Notes: generated by a model from the sequence alone, not told the origin. A stretch of 64,000 nt of DNA from Bradyrhizobium betae (GCF_004123905.1 NZ_MZXW01000017.1:62001-126000), one strand, 5' to 3'. Shown: positions 46,211-54,895, counted from the stretch's first letter. Translations and numbers: made by a program.

Positions 46211-46554
46211 GCCGCGACCTGCCGCGAGCATGCGGCTCGCCAGCAAGGCGTTGGAGGGAGGTCGGCAGACCCCCCTCTCATCAAAAATGCCAAAACAACC
46301 CCATGCACAGTAGAGAGGCTAGCAATTCCAGTGGGTTACGGAGACGAAAAATCGGATCACCGCGAAACGGCTTGACCCGTCGGGCAAAACAGGCGTATGA
46401 GTGCATCATCGCCATTTTCGGTTATTCAAAAATTACCAGCGATGCTGCGTCGGCGTTCCCCTCCGCCAGAGCCAGCATTGCACCTCCGCCTCCATCCCTG
46501 TAAACGAACCGCGCACCGTTGCCGGCCGCGCATCCCGCGAGCCGTCTCGCGGCG
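46211..46554. other. gene-free stretch upstream of the tRNA
   Basis: These 344 bases, notably more A/T-rich in 46290-46440, hold no credible gene. The segment GGCTTGACCCGTCGGGCAAA at 46369-46388 looks like a short dispersed sequence. The tRNA promoter must lie at the right end. Confidence 0.4.
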
Positions 46555-46630
46555 GGGCCTGTAGCTCAATGGTTAGAGCCGGCCGCTCATAACGGTCTGG
46601 TTGCAGGTTCGAGTCCTGCCGGGCCCACCA
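46555..46630 (+). tRNA. tRNA with anticodon CAU, most likely tRNA-Ile2 (lysidine type)
   Basis: This 76-base cloverleaf has acceptor arms GGGCCTG and CGGGCCC, D-arm GCTCAATGGTTAGAGC, anticodon loop CTCATAA with CAT at 46588-46590, T-arm GGTTCGAGTCC and encoded CCA. The pattern resembles the AUA-reading Ile2 species rather than initiator or elongator Met, but automated tools may label it Met. Confidence 0.92.
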
Positions 46631-46702
46631 GCCTTCGCTCGCTTCGCGAGCTTCGGCTCGGCAAGCCAGCCGCCACACATTGCAAGCGAAGCGAGTGAAG
46701 GC
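46631..46702. repeat. inverted repeat immediately after the tRNA
   Basis: GCCTTCGCTCGCTTCG (46631-46646) pairs with CGAAGCGAGTGAAGGC (46687-46702) at 15 of 16 positions, starting one base after the tRNA CCA. It may serve as terminator or transcript-processing stem. Nothing else is seen until the gene at 46919. Confidence 0.6.
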
Positions 46703-46918
46703 TGCCGCGCCGAAGCCCAAGGGCGTAGGCGGGCCATAGAATCAATGACCAGGGCCATCACCGGATTTTCCGGTGGACTGGCCGATCTCATTGGAGACAT
46801 GATCACGATCACGGCACGCCCCGTTGCGACACGCGATGTCCGCGAGCGCATCCAGCGGCGGATGTGTGACGTCGCTCCTGCCTCTCTCACTCCTGGCCCT
46901 CTCATTTCGGGACTGAAC

Positions 46919-48568
46919 ATGCGCAAGCATCTCGCGATTTTGGTGATCTCGTGCTGGGCCAGCCTGGCTCACGCGCAAAAGGCCGACCTCATTGTCACGA
47001 ACGCAAAAATCGTGACGCTGGATCCGGCATCGACGATCGCGCAGGCCATCGCGGTCCACGACGGCAGAATCGTTGCCGTCGGCGGCAACGAGGCCATGGA
47101 AGGCCTGATCGGGTCCGCGACGCGCCGCGTCGACGCTGGCGGACGCACGATCATTCCGGGATTGATCGATTCCCATATTCACGCCGTGCGCGCCGGCCTC
47201 ACCTACGCAACCGAGGTCAACTGGATCGGCGCGAAGACGATTCCCGAGGCGATGGAACGCTTGCGCCAGGCGGCACAAGCGCGCCCGGCGTCGTGGATCA
47301 TCGTGGCCGGTGGCTGGAGCGAATTGCAATTTGCGGAGAAGCGGCGGCCGACCCTGGCCGAAGTGATGTCGGCTGTTCCCGACAATCCGGCTTACATCCA
47401 GTTGTTCTATTCGGCGGTGCTGATGACGCCGAAAGCGCAGCAGGCGCTCGGGATATCAGCGGATCAGCTGCCGGCCGGCATCACGACCGAGCGCACTGCT
47501 GCGGGCGAAACCACGGGCTGGTTCAACGGCTCCATCGTCAGCATCTCGGCGCTGTTCGACCGCCTGCCGCGGCCGAACTTCGAAGACAATGTCGCCGGGA
47601 CCCGGCAATTCTTCACGGAGCTCAATCGCCTTGGGATTACCGGGATCGTGGATCCCGGCGGCTTCAGCATTTATCCCGGCCATTACGCCGCCCTGCAAAA
47701 GCTCTGGCGCGAGAAATCACTGTCGGTGCGGGTCGCCTACAGCCTGTTCGCCCAGAATGTCGGCGCGGAATTCGAGGAGTACAAAAATCTCACGCCGTTC
47801 CTGCCGATGGGATTCGGCGACGACATGCTGCGGTTCAACGGCATCGGCGAGCGGATCACCGGCGCCATGTACAACAACAACGCGCCCGACGCGGCCGCCA
47901 AGGACAAGTTCCTCGAGATCGTTCGCTGGGCGGCCAAACAAGGGCTGACGGTCACCATCCACTGGCAGGAAGACAAATCCGTCCACCAACTCCTCGACCT
48001 CTACGACGAGGTCAACAAGGAGACGCCGATCGCGCCGCTGCGCTGGTCCATCGCCCATCTCGACAACACCTCGTCTGATACGCTTCTGCGGATGAAGGCC
48101 CTCGGTGTGGGCTGGACCATGCAGGACGCCATGTATCTCGGAGGCGACCGTATCGTGGCGCAGGCCGGCGATGCCGCGCGCAGCATGCCGCCCATCGTCA
48201 CGGCGCTGCGCACGGGCGTCCATGTCGGCGCCGGCACGGATGCGCATCGGGTCGCATCCTACAATCCGTTCGTGGCGCTGCAATGGATGCTCGACGGCAA
48301 AACCGTCGGCGGATTATCGACGCGCGGCCCGGACCAAACACCCAGCCGCGAAGACGCGTTGCGGCTCTATACCGTGGGAAGCGCCTGGTTCTGCTTCGAC
48401 GAGACGCGGCGCGGCACGCTAGAAAACGGCAAGCTTGCCGACTTCGCGATTCTCGATCGGGATTTCATGTCCGTCCCCGTCGAGCAGATCGGGGCGACGG
48501 CGTCGCTGCTGACGGTGGTGGGCGGCAAGGCCGTGTATGCAGCGGATGTTTTCGCGAGTGCGAAATAG
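46919..48568 (+). CDS. exported amidohydrolase (Amidohydro_3 type)
   Basis: This 549-residue protein starts at the ATG at 46919 (MRKHLAILVISCWASLAHAQ), with a signal peptide. The metal-dependent fold shows RTIIPGLIDSHIHAVRAGLT (HxH pair), TVTIHWQEDKS (His), WSIAHLDNTSSD (His) and VHVGAGTDAHRVASYNP (Asp). The C-terminal strand GTLENGKLADFAILDRDF is typical. Family members hydrolyse amide or ester bonds of varied, mostly unknown, substrates (YtcJ-like). The frame extends through the tRNA, which shows the upstream part is not coding. Confidence 0.9.
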   Translation: MRKHLAILVISCWASLAHAQKADLIVTNAKIVTLDPASTIAQAIAVHDGRIVAVGGNEAMEGLIGSATRRVDAGGRTIIPGLIDSHIHAVRAGLTYATEVNWIGAKTIPEAMERLRQAAQARPASWIIVAGGWSELQFAEKRRPTLAEVMSAVPDNPAYIQLFYSAVLMTPKAQQALGISADQLPAGITTERTAAGETTGWFNGSIVSISALFDRLPRPNFEDNVAGTRQFFTELNRLGITGIVDPGGFSIYPGHYAALQKLWREKSLSVRVAYSLFAQNVGAEFEEYKNLTPFLPMGFGDDMLRFNGIGERITGAMYNNNAPDAAAKDKFLEIVRWAAKQGLTVTIHWQEDKSVHQLLDLYDEVNKETPIAPLRWSIAHLDNTSSDTLLRMKALGVGWTMQDAMYLGGDRIVAQAGDAARSMPPIVTALRTGVHVGAGTDAHRVASYNPFVALQWMLDGKTVGGLSTRGPDQTPSREDALRLYTVGSAWFCFDETRRGTLENGKLADFAILDRDFMSVPVEQIGATASLLTVVGGKAVYAADVFASAK

Positions 48569-48706
48569 CAGAGGAGGGCCGCCGTGCCGCTCTCGCGTGC
48601 TGTCACCGCTTTCTTCTCCGGCGCTTCGGACACCGCAGTCAAGTCAGCGTCGAGCGATCAAATGACGGCCATGTTCGCGATATGAGGCAAGCGCGGGTCG
48701 TCAAGC

Positions 48707-48734
48707 AAAAAGGGCTCCGCAATCTGCGGAGCCC
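48707..48734 (-). terminator. intrinsic terminator of the small secreted protein gene
   Basis: On the minus strand, GGGCTCCGCA-GAT-TGCGGAGCCC is followed by TTTTT. The stem has ten perfect pairs. It is 35 bases after the stop of the gene at 48769. Confidence 0.88.
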
Positions 48735-48768
48735 TGGATTTGCGTCAGTTCGGCAGCTTCATTTTGCC

Positions 48769-49038
48769 TTACTTCATATTGCCGGCCTTGGTGCCGCCCT
48801 GATCGCTGCCCGGGCCAGAACCGCCCTGGCCGGATGCGTCAGGCTTCACCATTCCGCCCTTAACCATACCGTCATTGCTCATACCCGTGGTGCCCTTGGT
48901 CATCGCGCCCTTCTCGGTGTTGTGCATGCCGGGCTTCTGCATGTTGTCGGACTGCGGCGCGGGACCGGTCGAATTCTGTGCGAAGGCAGAGCCCCACATC
49001 AGTGCGAGGGCGGCGGACGCGATCATGATTTTCTTCAT
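48769..49038 (-). CDS. small secreted Met/Gly/Lys-rich protein
   Basis: This 89-residue protein starts at the ATG at 49038 (MKKIMIASAALALMWGSAFAQ) behind AGGAG. The signal peptide is cleaved at AFAQ-NST. The mature part is low-complexity, with repeated GM/KG units (MQKPGMHNTEKGAMTKGTTG), and contains no Cys. No function is recognised. A stress-type promoter upstream and a tight terminator downstream make it a clean single-gene unit. Base composition is like its neighbours. Confidence 0.82.
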   Translation of the reverse strand: MKKIMIASAALALMWGSAFAQNSTGPAPQSDNMQKPGMHNTEKGAMTKGTTGMSNDGMVKGGMVKPDASGQGGSGPGSDQGGTKAGNMK

Positions 49039-49425
49039 GGCAAACTCCTGGTTCATTTTGTCAGGGACAACATCGCGCAAAGTTGCCTCGTTCCAAAAAC
49101 GATCGAGAACGCCACAAAAAATTCTCGCCGGGAACTCGAAACTTCAGAGACGGCACGCTGAATCTGCCATCATCGTTCTGTAAACGCACGGCGGGGAGCG
49201 CCACTATTTCAGATGTGCACGATTGCCCCTGTCATTTCCGATCCAATCGTCCGCACGATGATTGACACGCTTTTTGCGGCGCGGCCATCATTCGGATGAC
49301 CGCCGTATCGATCGGTCCGCACCGGGATGCCTCATTCGATGATCCAAGCTCAGTCAAGATCATCGGCATCTGCGGCGCTGCTCCCGTCGATCGCGTTGCA
49401 GGCCCAGACATCCGGAGACAAGTCG
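49039..49425. other. divergent gap between secreted protein and crotonase
   Basis: These 387 bases hold the leftward promoter at 49069-49094. The rest shows no gene. An in-frame extension of the crotonase to 49327 has no ribosome site. Confidence 0.45.
49069..49094 (-). promoter_or_regulatory. EcfG-type general-stress promoter candidate
   Basis: On the minus strand GGAAC (49094-49090) is followed after 17 bases by TGTT (49072-49069), close to the GGAAC-N16/17-CGTT consensus of the alphaproteobacterial general-stress sigma factor. It lies about 31 bases before the start codon of the secreted protein. Confidence 0.5.
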
Positions 49426-50268
49426 ATGACATCACAAACCGGCGAGGCCGCGCAGTCCACGCACATGGCGGACGTCCCGTATGGTCCGCAGACGAAGATC
49501 ACCATCGAGCGCAAGGGCCATGTCGTGCTGTTTGGCATCAATCGGCCTTCCATCGACAACCGGCTGGATCCAGAGGCGACGGAAGGCCTGGCGCGCGCAT
49601 ACTACGACTACGACCGCGATCCCTCGCTCCGTGCCGCGGTTCTGTTCGGCCATGGCAACCGCTTCTCCAGGGGTGTCGATGTCGATGCCTACAAGGCCTT
49701 CGCCCAGTCCGGACACAAGATGATGGACGGGCCCGGCTTCATCGACCCGCTCGGACGGAGCGGGCCGGCACTGACGAAGCCTCTCGTCGTCGCGGTGCAT
49801 GGCGACACCTGGAACATGGCGCACGAGCTTTTCCTGGTCGCGGACATCCGCATCGCGTCGGAAGACACCGAGTTCGGCCAGGATGAGAACACGCATGGCC
49901 GTTTTCCCGGAGGCGGCGCAACGGTCCGTTTCCCCCGGGAAGCCGGATGGGGCAATGCGATGCGGTTCATCCTGACGGGCGATCATTGGGGCGCGAGGGA
50001 AGCGCTCCGGATGGGAACGGTCCAGGACGTGACGCCAAACCGTGATGCAGCGCTCGCCAAGGCGATCGGGATCGCCAACAAGATCGCCGCATGCGGCCCG
50101 CTCGGCATCAGGACGTCGCTGGCCTCCTCCCATCTGGCGATCGAAGACGCTTCTGCGGCGCTGGCAAAGCTCGACGCGCAATATCGTGCGCTGTACGCGA
50201 CCAGGGATTTCCGGGAAGGCCGCGATGCCCAGGCCGAGAAGCGCCCGCCGGTCTACGAGGGACCGTGA
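49426..50268 (+). CDS. atypical crotonase (enoyl-CoA hydratase/isomerase family)
   Basis: This protein is 280 residues from the ATG at 49426, with GGAGA upstream. The crotonase fold is clear: VVLFGINRPSIDNRLDPEAT, AAVLFGHGNRFSRGVDVDAY, then VAVHGDTWNMAHELFLVADI. The last segment normally reads GGG-EL with a Gly oxyanion donor; here it is NMAHEL, so the second half of the oxyanion hole is changed. The FGQDENTHGRFPGGGATVRF region lacks an obvious catalytic Glu pair. CoA-ester chemistry is possible but uncertain. It is co-directional with nothing adjacent. Confidence 0.85.
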   Translation: MTSQTGEAAQSTHMADVPYGPQTKITIERKGHVVLFGINRPSIDNRLDPEATEGLARAYYDYDRDPSLRAAVLFGHGNRFSRGVDVDAYKAFAQSGHKMMDGPGFIDPLGRSGPALTKPLVVAVHGDTWNMAHELFLVADIRIASEDTEFGQDENTHGRFPGGGATVRFPREAGWGNAMRFILTGDHWGAREALRMGTVQDVTPNRDAALAKAIGIANKIAACGPLGIRTSLASSHLAIEDASAALAKLDAQYRALYATRDFREGRDAQAEKRPPVYEGP

Positions 50269-50299
50269 CGGCACGCGGCCAGCCCTGGTTCAAAAGCCT

Positions 50300-50499
50300 T
50301 ACACGCTCGCCTGCAGACGCGCGCGGCGAACTCGAGGATATGGGTCCGAACAAGACCGGCGCGGCCGCGGCGACATAGGCCATGCCGGCATCGGTCAAGG
50401 CAAGCCCTAGCGTCAGCGGACCAGCATCTTCGCGCCAGGCAGCGTCTCTAACTCGGAGGTCTTGCGGCTGAGAGTCGGCAACGCGGGCTCCGCCTCCAT
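50300..50499 (-). pseudogene. decayed N-terminal fragment of a LysR regulator
   Basis: Minus-strand translation from 50499 gives LPTLSRKTSELETLPGAKML, which matches the LysR recognition helix and wing (usual SQPTLSRKISELE), then a stop. After a frame slip GLALTDAGMAYVAA appears, the next LysR block. A faint PRASAGERV echo follows. No helix upstream of the recognition helix is present, as the peroxidase stop is 6 bases before. It is a remnant with at least one frameshift and loss of both ends. Confidence 0.6.
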
Positions 50500-50504
50500 C
50501 CCGC

Positions 50505-52109
50505 TCACGCCACCGCCACATGTGACGGGTGGTCCATCGAGATGCGCAGGCCTGCGGCGCCATTCGGCAGGTTGCGGTTCGCGAGGTCATGCAACGACGA
50601 TGTCGCGGCGATCGAAGCCCGCCCCTCACGCGTGAATGTCTCTTCCTTGAAGACGTGCGGGGCAAGCAACGGGTTCGTAAGAGCATGCGAGAAGGCGTCC
50701 AACGCGACCATGCGCCCGATCAACGGCGGGACCGCTGAACGGTCCGGCGGATCCTCGGCGAAGATGCCGACAAAGAACTCGATCCGCTCGACATCATTGG
50801 CGTAGAGCCGCTTCAGGGCGGCGACGACTTCCGCATCCCCGCTGATCTGCTCGAAACGGGTCACGCGCGGGTACTGCATTCTTTCGCGATAGTCGTTGTA
50901 GCTCGCCAGGCGGTTGTTGCGCCCCTGCCTCAGGCTGGCGAGTTCGACCGGCCGAAGAAACTCAGCCGTATTGAACAATCCGAGACGCCAGACCGGCGAC
51001 TTGCTGGCGCTGTCGAGCGCGATTCCCAGCCCGTCCCGCAACAAGGGCTCATTGCCGAAGCGAGCTCCGCCGATCGGCATCAGAGTGCCGTTCCAGATCG
51101 CGGTCTCCGGCACCAGGCTGTGCCAGCGATAGAGCAGGTTGAACTCGACCGGAATCCTGTTCTCGCGATTCCAGCGAGCCGCGTAGCACGGCGTGGGATC
51201 GCTCAGCAGCTTGAACCAGTAGGGAGAGATGTGATTGATATATTCTTCCACGACAATCTTGATCAGCTGAACCACGTTGACGTTTCGGGCCGTCTGAAAG
51301 ACGCGCTGATCGTCCCAACCGGGGTTCGCGGCCTCGATCACGCCACACAGGCGATTGTGTTCGCGCAGAAAGAGGGTGTTGATCGCTGCGGTGAAGACCG
51401 TGGAGTTTGCCCGTTCACCGCCGAATGCAAACAGCGTCGCCTTCCGGTCAGCCGGGAGTTCGTCCGGCATCTTCATAGGCGCGGGCAGAGCGTCGAATCT
51501 CGGGTTGCGAACGCCATGTTCGTCGAACAGGCGAGGCGCCCACTCCTCACCGCCACGGATCTCGGACAACAACCTTCCGCGCCTGCCGGGTTGCTGGTCG
51601 AGGAGGCGAAGGGCTTGCAGCACCGTCTCATTGAGTCCGTAGAGCTGACCCAAATCGATCTGATGGGTGGTGGTGGTCCGGCGCGTGTCCGAGCTGGACG
51701 TCATCAAGAACCCATCGGTGAACCACTGCGCGAAAGTCGGAAACAGCAGCGTGGACCGATCCGACAGGCGAGGACCCGATGCCTTGGTCACATAGAGAGG
51801 CTCGAACGCCTCAACCGCCGGCAGGTTGGGAATGTCTTTCGGCGGCAGGTAGCGGGAGAACCAGGTGCGATCCGTCAGCGACGACCACGAGGCATAGTCA
51901 TCCATCGTGCTCAAAAGCAGCGGCCGAAACGGCGCCTTGCCGACGGCCTGGTTCACGATCACGTGGTTGACGATCCCGCTGAGCCAGGGGTGTCGGTTGA
52001 CGAATCCCCAAACAGGCCGGCCATGCGTGAGGACAAGACTCTCAATCTTGTTGCGCAGACCGTCTCTGCTCGTATCGCGCTTTCCAATCATTCCTGACTC
52101 GGATCCCAT
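50505..52109 (-). CDS. cyclooxygenase-like haem oxygenase (animal haem peroxidase superfamily)
   Basis: This protein is 534 residues from the ATG at 52109 (MGSESGMIGKRDTSRDG); a TTG at 52229 would add 40 residues. It resembles prostaglandin-endoperoxide synthase along its length: VWGFVNRHPWLSGIVNHVIV, SRYLPPKDIPNLPA, HQIDLGQLYGLNE, LREHNRLC, NRIPVEFNLLYRWHSLVPE and a C-terminal LTNPLLAPHVF block. The radical Tyr (Y327) and proximal His (H330) are kept in LYRWH. The distal His position reads Asp (D132 in FAQWFTDGF), while Q128 remains. The Arg and Ser of the mammalian fatty-acid channel align with Q54 and A483. Fatty-acid oxygenation is inferred. No signal peptide. Confidence 0.85.
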   Translation of the reverse strand: MGSESGMIGKRDTSRDGLRNKIESLVLTHGRPVWGFVNRHPWLSGIVNHVIVNQAVGKAPFRPLLLSTMDDYASWSSLTDRTWFSRYLPPKDIPNLPAVEAFEPLYVTKASGPRLSDRSTLLFPTFAQWFTDGFLMTSSSDTRRTTTTHQIDLGQLYGLNETVLQALRLLDQQPGRRGRLLSEIRGGEEWAPRLFDEHGVRNPRFDALPAPMKMPDELPADRKATLFAFGGERANSTVFTAAINTLFLREHNRLCGVIEAANPGWDDQRVFQTARNVNVVQLIKIVVEEYINHISPYWFKLLSDPTPCYAARWNRENRIPVEFNLLYRWHSLVPETAIWNGTLMPIGGARFGNEPLLRDGLGIALDSASKSPVWRLGLFNTAEFLRPVELASLRQGRNNRLASYNDYRERMQYPRVTRFEQISGDAEVVAALKRLYANDVERIEFFVGIFAEDPPDRSAVPPLIGRMVALDAFSHALTNPLLAPHVFKEETFTREGRASIAATSSLHDLANRNLPNGAAGLRISMDHPSHVAVA

Positions 52110-52676
52110 CTCAGCACCCCGTGTGAATGAAGCCTGACGAATGAAGTTCGCGGGTATCTCGGTAAGTGAATAAAAAAATGCGAAGTATTCTTGCAGCTCC
52201 TTACAACCCTGGAAAGGCCTGCTTGACAAAATAAATCTAAGGGCGATCTGGCGCCGGACGGCCGAGCACGCCTTCGAAGCTGCAACGGCCTGCCGGATGA
52301 AGCCATGGAATGCTCACTCCACGCCAGAATTCCGGTGCCAGCATTCAATTGACCCGCTTTGCCTCGGCACGCATCATGAGGGCATCGTCCGCGAGACTTG
52401 CGTCACCGTAATACCGGGCGGCCTCTTCGGAGCCTTTTTGATGCAGCCGCGAACGAACGGATCACAGACTGTTCAGCCCGCGCCAGCCTCGCACCAGCAT
52501 CGTGCCAGAAACTTCCCCAACCGGACGCACCCGCCGCGCTCGGTGGACCACGCATGCACAGCTGAACGCGAACTGACGGCACGGGAACGCAAACTTTCGT
52601 TGACCGTGCAGTCAACGATTCCGGTCGGGTTCGACCGCTCGGAATGCGGTGCACTGTCGGGTCCGCCTAGCGCTGG
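52110..52676. other. A/T-richer intergenic stretch before the FkbM gene
   Basis: These 567 bases have no credible gene; an open frame at 52297 lacks a ribosome site. It contains the dispersed sequence ATTCAATTGACCCGCTTTGC (52344-52363), echoed at 54418, and TTGACCGTGCAGTCAACG (52600-52617), echoed at 53889. The promoter of the haem oxygenase should be at its left end. Confidence 0.45.
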
Positions 52677-53810
52677 ATGAAGAGAGGCTCAGTCATTCAA
52701 ATGTCTTCAGAAGCTCAAATTTCGGCAGACGTTGCAATTTCATTCCTGTCTCACTTGCAGGCCAAATTGTACGAGATTGCCACGAGAGATCTTGAACAGA
52801 ACCACGAGGCGGATCGTTACGGACCCGAGCCCAAGCGAGCGATGGGTCACGATATGCAGGAGTATCAGAGCAAACTCCAGGCAATGGCGCGGTTGAAAAA
52901 CTCGAAGACGCTTCCTCTGATCTTGCTCGATACCTGGCAGTTGCTGCAGGACGACTATTCGAAAGACGTGCTGTTGGAGTTGTATCTTCAACGCGTGATC
53001 GGGCACGACCTCGTCAAGATCTTTCGAAATTCTCCAAAGTACTGGCAAGACCGGAGCCTGGCACAGAGCCTGCAAACGAACCGTCTGCCCGCGAAACCGA
53101 TCAAGGGCATGAACTTCGAACTCACTCATTGCGACCTGAAGGACATCGGCTACGATCTCAACCTGTTTTTCGCTCCCATTGGGATCGATATGACCTTCCT
53201 GAAAACGCAATACGAATACCACGGCATACAGCCGAAGATCGCAGCAAAGACCGGGGATATCGTCATCGACGCCGGCAGCTGCTACGGCGACACGGCGCTG
53301 TATTTTGCAACGAAGGTGGGGGCCGCAGGCAAGGTCATCGGGTTTGAGTTCATCCCGGAAAATCTCGATATCTTGCGTCAGAACCTGGAACTGAATCCCA
53401 AATACGCATCGAATATCGAGATCATCGAGAGACCGGTATGGGAGTCATCCGAAAAGATACTCTATATGATGAACAACGGTCCGGGCAGCCAGGTTTCCGA
53501 ACGTCCCCTCTTCCACGGCGCGGCCGAAATCAGAACCATCTCCATCGATGATGCGGTTCGTGACAAGAAACTGCCTCGCGTCGATTTCATCAAAATGGAC
53601 ATCGAGGGCTCCGAGCTTTCCGCGCTCAAGGGCGCCCTTGGCACGCTCGAGCGGTTCAGACCATCATTGGCGATTTGCGTCTATCACAAGCCCAATGATT
53701 GGGTCGACATTCCCCTCTTCATCCATTCCTTGAACCTCGGCTACAAGATGTGGCTGGACCATTTTACGATCTACCCCGAAGAAACCGTGCTATATTGCAG
53801 GGCTTTCTGA
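52677..53810 (+). CDS. FkbM-family methyltransferase
   Basis: This protein is 377 residues from the ATG at 52677, or 369 from 52701; both lack strong ribosome sites. Residues 1-160 are a helical region of no recognised family. From about 195 the FkbM methyltransferase shows the SAM motif DIVIDAGSCYGDTALYFATK, GKVIGFEFIPENLDILRQNL, ISIDDAVRDKKLPRVDFIKM and MDIEGSELSALKGALGTL. It O-methylates sugars or glycan groups. Codon choice is less GC-biased than in flanking genes, suggesting transfer. A partner may be the TPR glycosyltransferase at 55346. Confidence 0.88.
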   Translation: MKRGSVIQMSSEAQISADVAISFLSHLQAKLYEIATRDLEQNHEADRYGPEPKRAMGHDMQEYQSKLQAMARLKNSKTLPLILLDTWQLLQDDYSKDVLLELYLQRVIGHDLVKIFRNSPKYWQDRSLAQSLQTNRLPAKPIKGMNFELTHCDLKDIGYDLNLFFAPIGIDMTFLKTQYEYHGIQPKIAAKTGDIVIDAGSCYGDTALYFATKVGAAGKVIGFEFIPENLDILRQNLELNPKYASNIEIIERPVWESSEKILYMMNNGPGSQVSERPLFHGAAEIRTISIDDAVRDKKLPRVDFIKMDIEGSELSALKGALGTLERFRPSLAICVYHKPNDWVDIPLFIHSLNLGYKMWLDHFTIYPEETVLYCRAF

Positions 53811-54050
53811 AACGGGGCGAACCGCGCCGAAGCCAAAGGGCGAGGGCAGCCGGCACGAGACTTCTTCGGGATCGCGGTGGGATGACTTTGACAGTGCCGT
53901 CAATGGCTCCGACCGGGTTCGCGGGTTCGAAGGCCCGCGCAGTGAGTGCATCGGTCACCGCGATCTCTGCCCTGTAGTCATGGACCTGCGGCGCGTAGCG
54001 GACCATATTGGCCAGGCATCACCTTGTTCGACGGGCAAGGGAGCCACCGA

Positions 54051-54188
54051 ATGTACGCCAACATTCTCTTGAGCACGGATGGATCGGACGTCGCGAGAAG
54101 GGCCTCGAGCATGGCATTGCCTTGGGCTGTCGCCGCAAGAGCGGAGATGATATTGAATCAATCGGCAATGTCGTCGGCGTCCGTTTGA
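54051..54188 (+). pseudogene. frameshifted remnant of a universal stress protein (UspA) gene
   Basis: A GGGAG ribosome site precedes ATG at 54051, and MYANILLSTDGSDVAR is the canonical Usp start. After about 16 codons the expected continuation (KGLEHGIALG) is found in the next frame, and later AARAEMI returns in the first. At least two indels have broken it, and nothing of the remaining 100 residues survives. Confidence 0.75.
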
Positions 54189-54244
54189 ATATCGCCTCGT
54201 CGGACGGAGCCTGTGCCAAGCGCCTCTCGCGGCAGGAGAATTTC

Positions 54245-54373
54245 ATGACGAGTGAAAAAGGCCCGAACATCAAGAAGAAGCAGAAATGCAAAAATTGCGA
54301 AGGCAAGGGTTTGCTCAAGAAAGGCGACAAGGTGGTGAAGTGCCAGCGCTGCAAGGGCACGGGGCTGCGGTGA
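54245..54373 (+). CDS. 42-residue zinc-ribbon-like protein with two CxxCxGxG motifs
   Basis: The ATG at 54245 has an AGGAGA site 5 bases upstream. The product has CKNCEGKG (C15, C18) and CQRCKGTG (C33, C36), the repeat seen in the DnaJ zinc region, separated by a Lys-rich hairpin. It should bind one zinc. Function unknown. Such free-standing mini-proteins could act as redox or protein-folding helpers. It follows the broken Usp gene. Confidence 0.75.
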   Translation: MTSEKGPNIKKKQKCKNCEGKGLLKKGDKVVKCQRCKGTGLR

Positions 54374-54661
54374 GGCTGGGTTGGTGACCTCGGATTTCGG
54401 AATTGCGTTGACAGCGCACTCAATTGACCCCGCTTTGCCGTATGCTCACTGTCGATGACGTGCACTATCACCGTACTCTTTTGCCTCAAAATTCCTGATT
54501 TAACGCGGGATACCCGCCGTTTGCATTCTCCCATGGGCCGGTTGGAGCCATCATTTCGTAGCGAACGGAAGCCCCCTTCCCCATCGCCGGCCACCGCAAG
54601 AACTAAATCGTCAGTTCGGCGTTATCTTCGCACCATAGAGCCGTCTCGCGGAGGTCTGACG

Positions 54662-54895
54662 ATGGACCCAAATGACCGGGTCGCTTTAGTCCTGTCTGCC
54701 GTCGCCCTGGCTGTCGTCATTGCAGTTGCATCGACAGCCACATTGGAGCGCGTCAACACGCGGACGGCCAGCAACGACGCAGCTCCCGGAACGGTAGGCC
54801 TCGCCAGGCCACATCCGCCGCTGGACCGCGCGGCCGGTGAACCGATACAGACGACTGGCACCCCGTCCAGCCCGAGCAATCGCCAGCGTCCCTGA
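54662..54895 (+). CDS. small single-pass membrane protein
   Basis: This 77-residue protein starts at the ATG at 54662 (MDPNDRVALVLSAVALAVVI) with GGAGG 7 bases upstream. Residues 7-26 form one transmembrane helix; the rest is a Pro/Ser/Thr-rich tail (PIQTTGTPSSPSNRQRP). Not recognised. A longer frame to 54455 has no start signals. Confidence 0.55.
   Translation: MDPNDRVALVLSAVALAVVIAVASTATLERVNTRTASNDAAPGTVGLARPHPPLDRAAGEPIQTTGTPSSPSNRQRP

Noticed and set aside
52297..52680. A 127-codon frame before the FkbM gene
   Set aside because: No ribosome site, no family match, odd composition; part of it is a short dispersed sequence.
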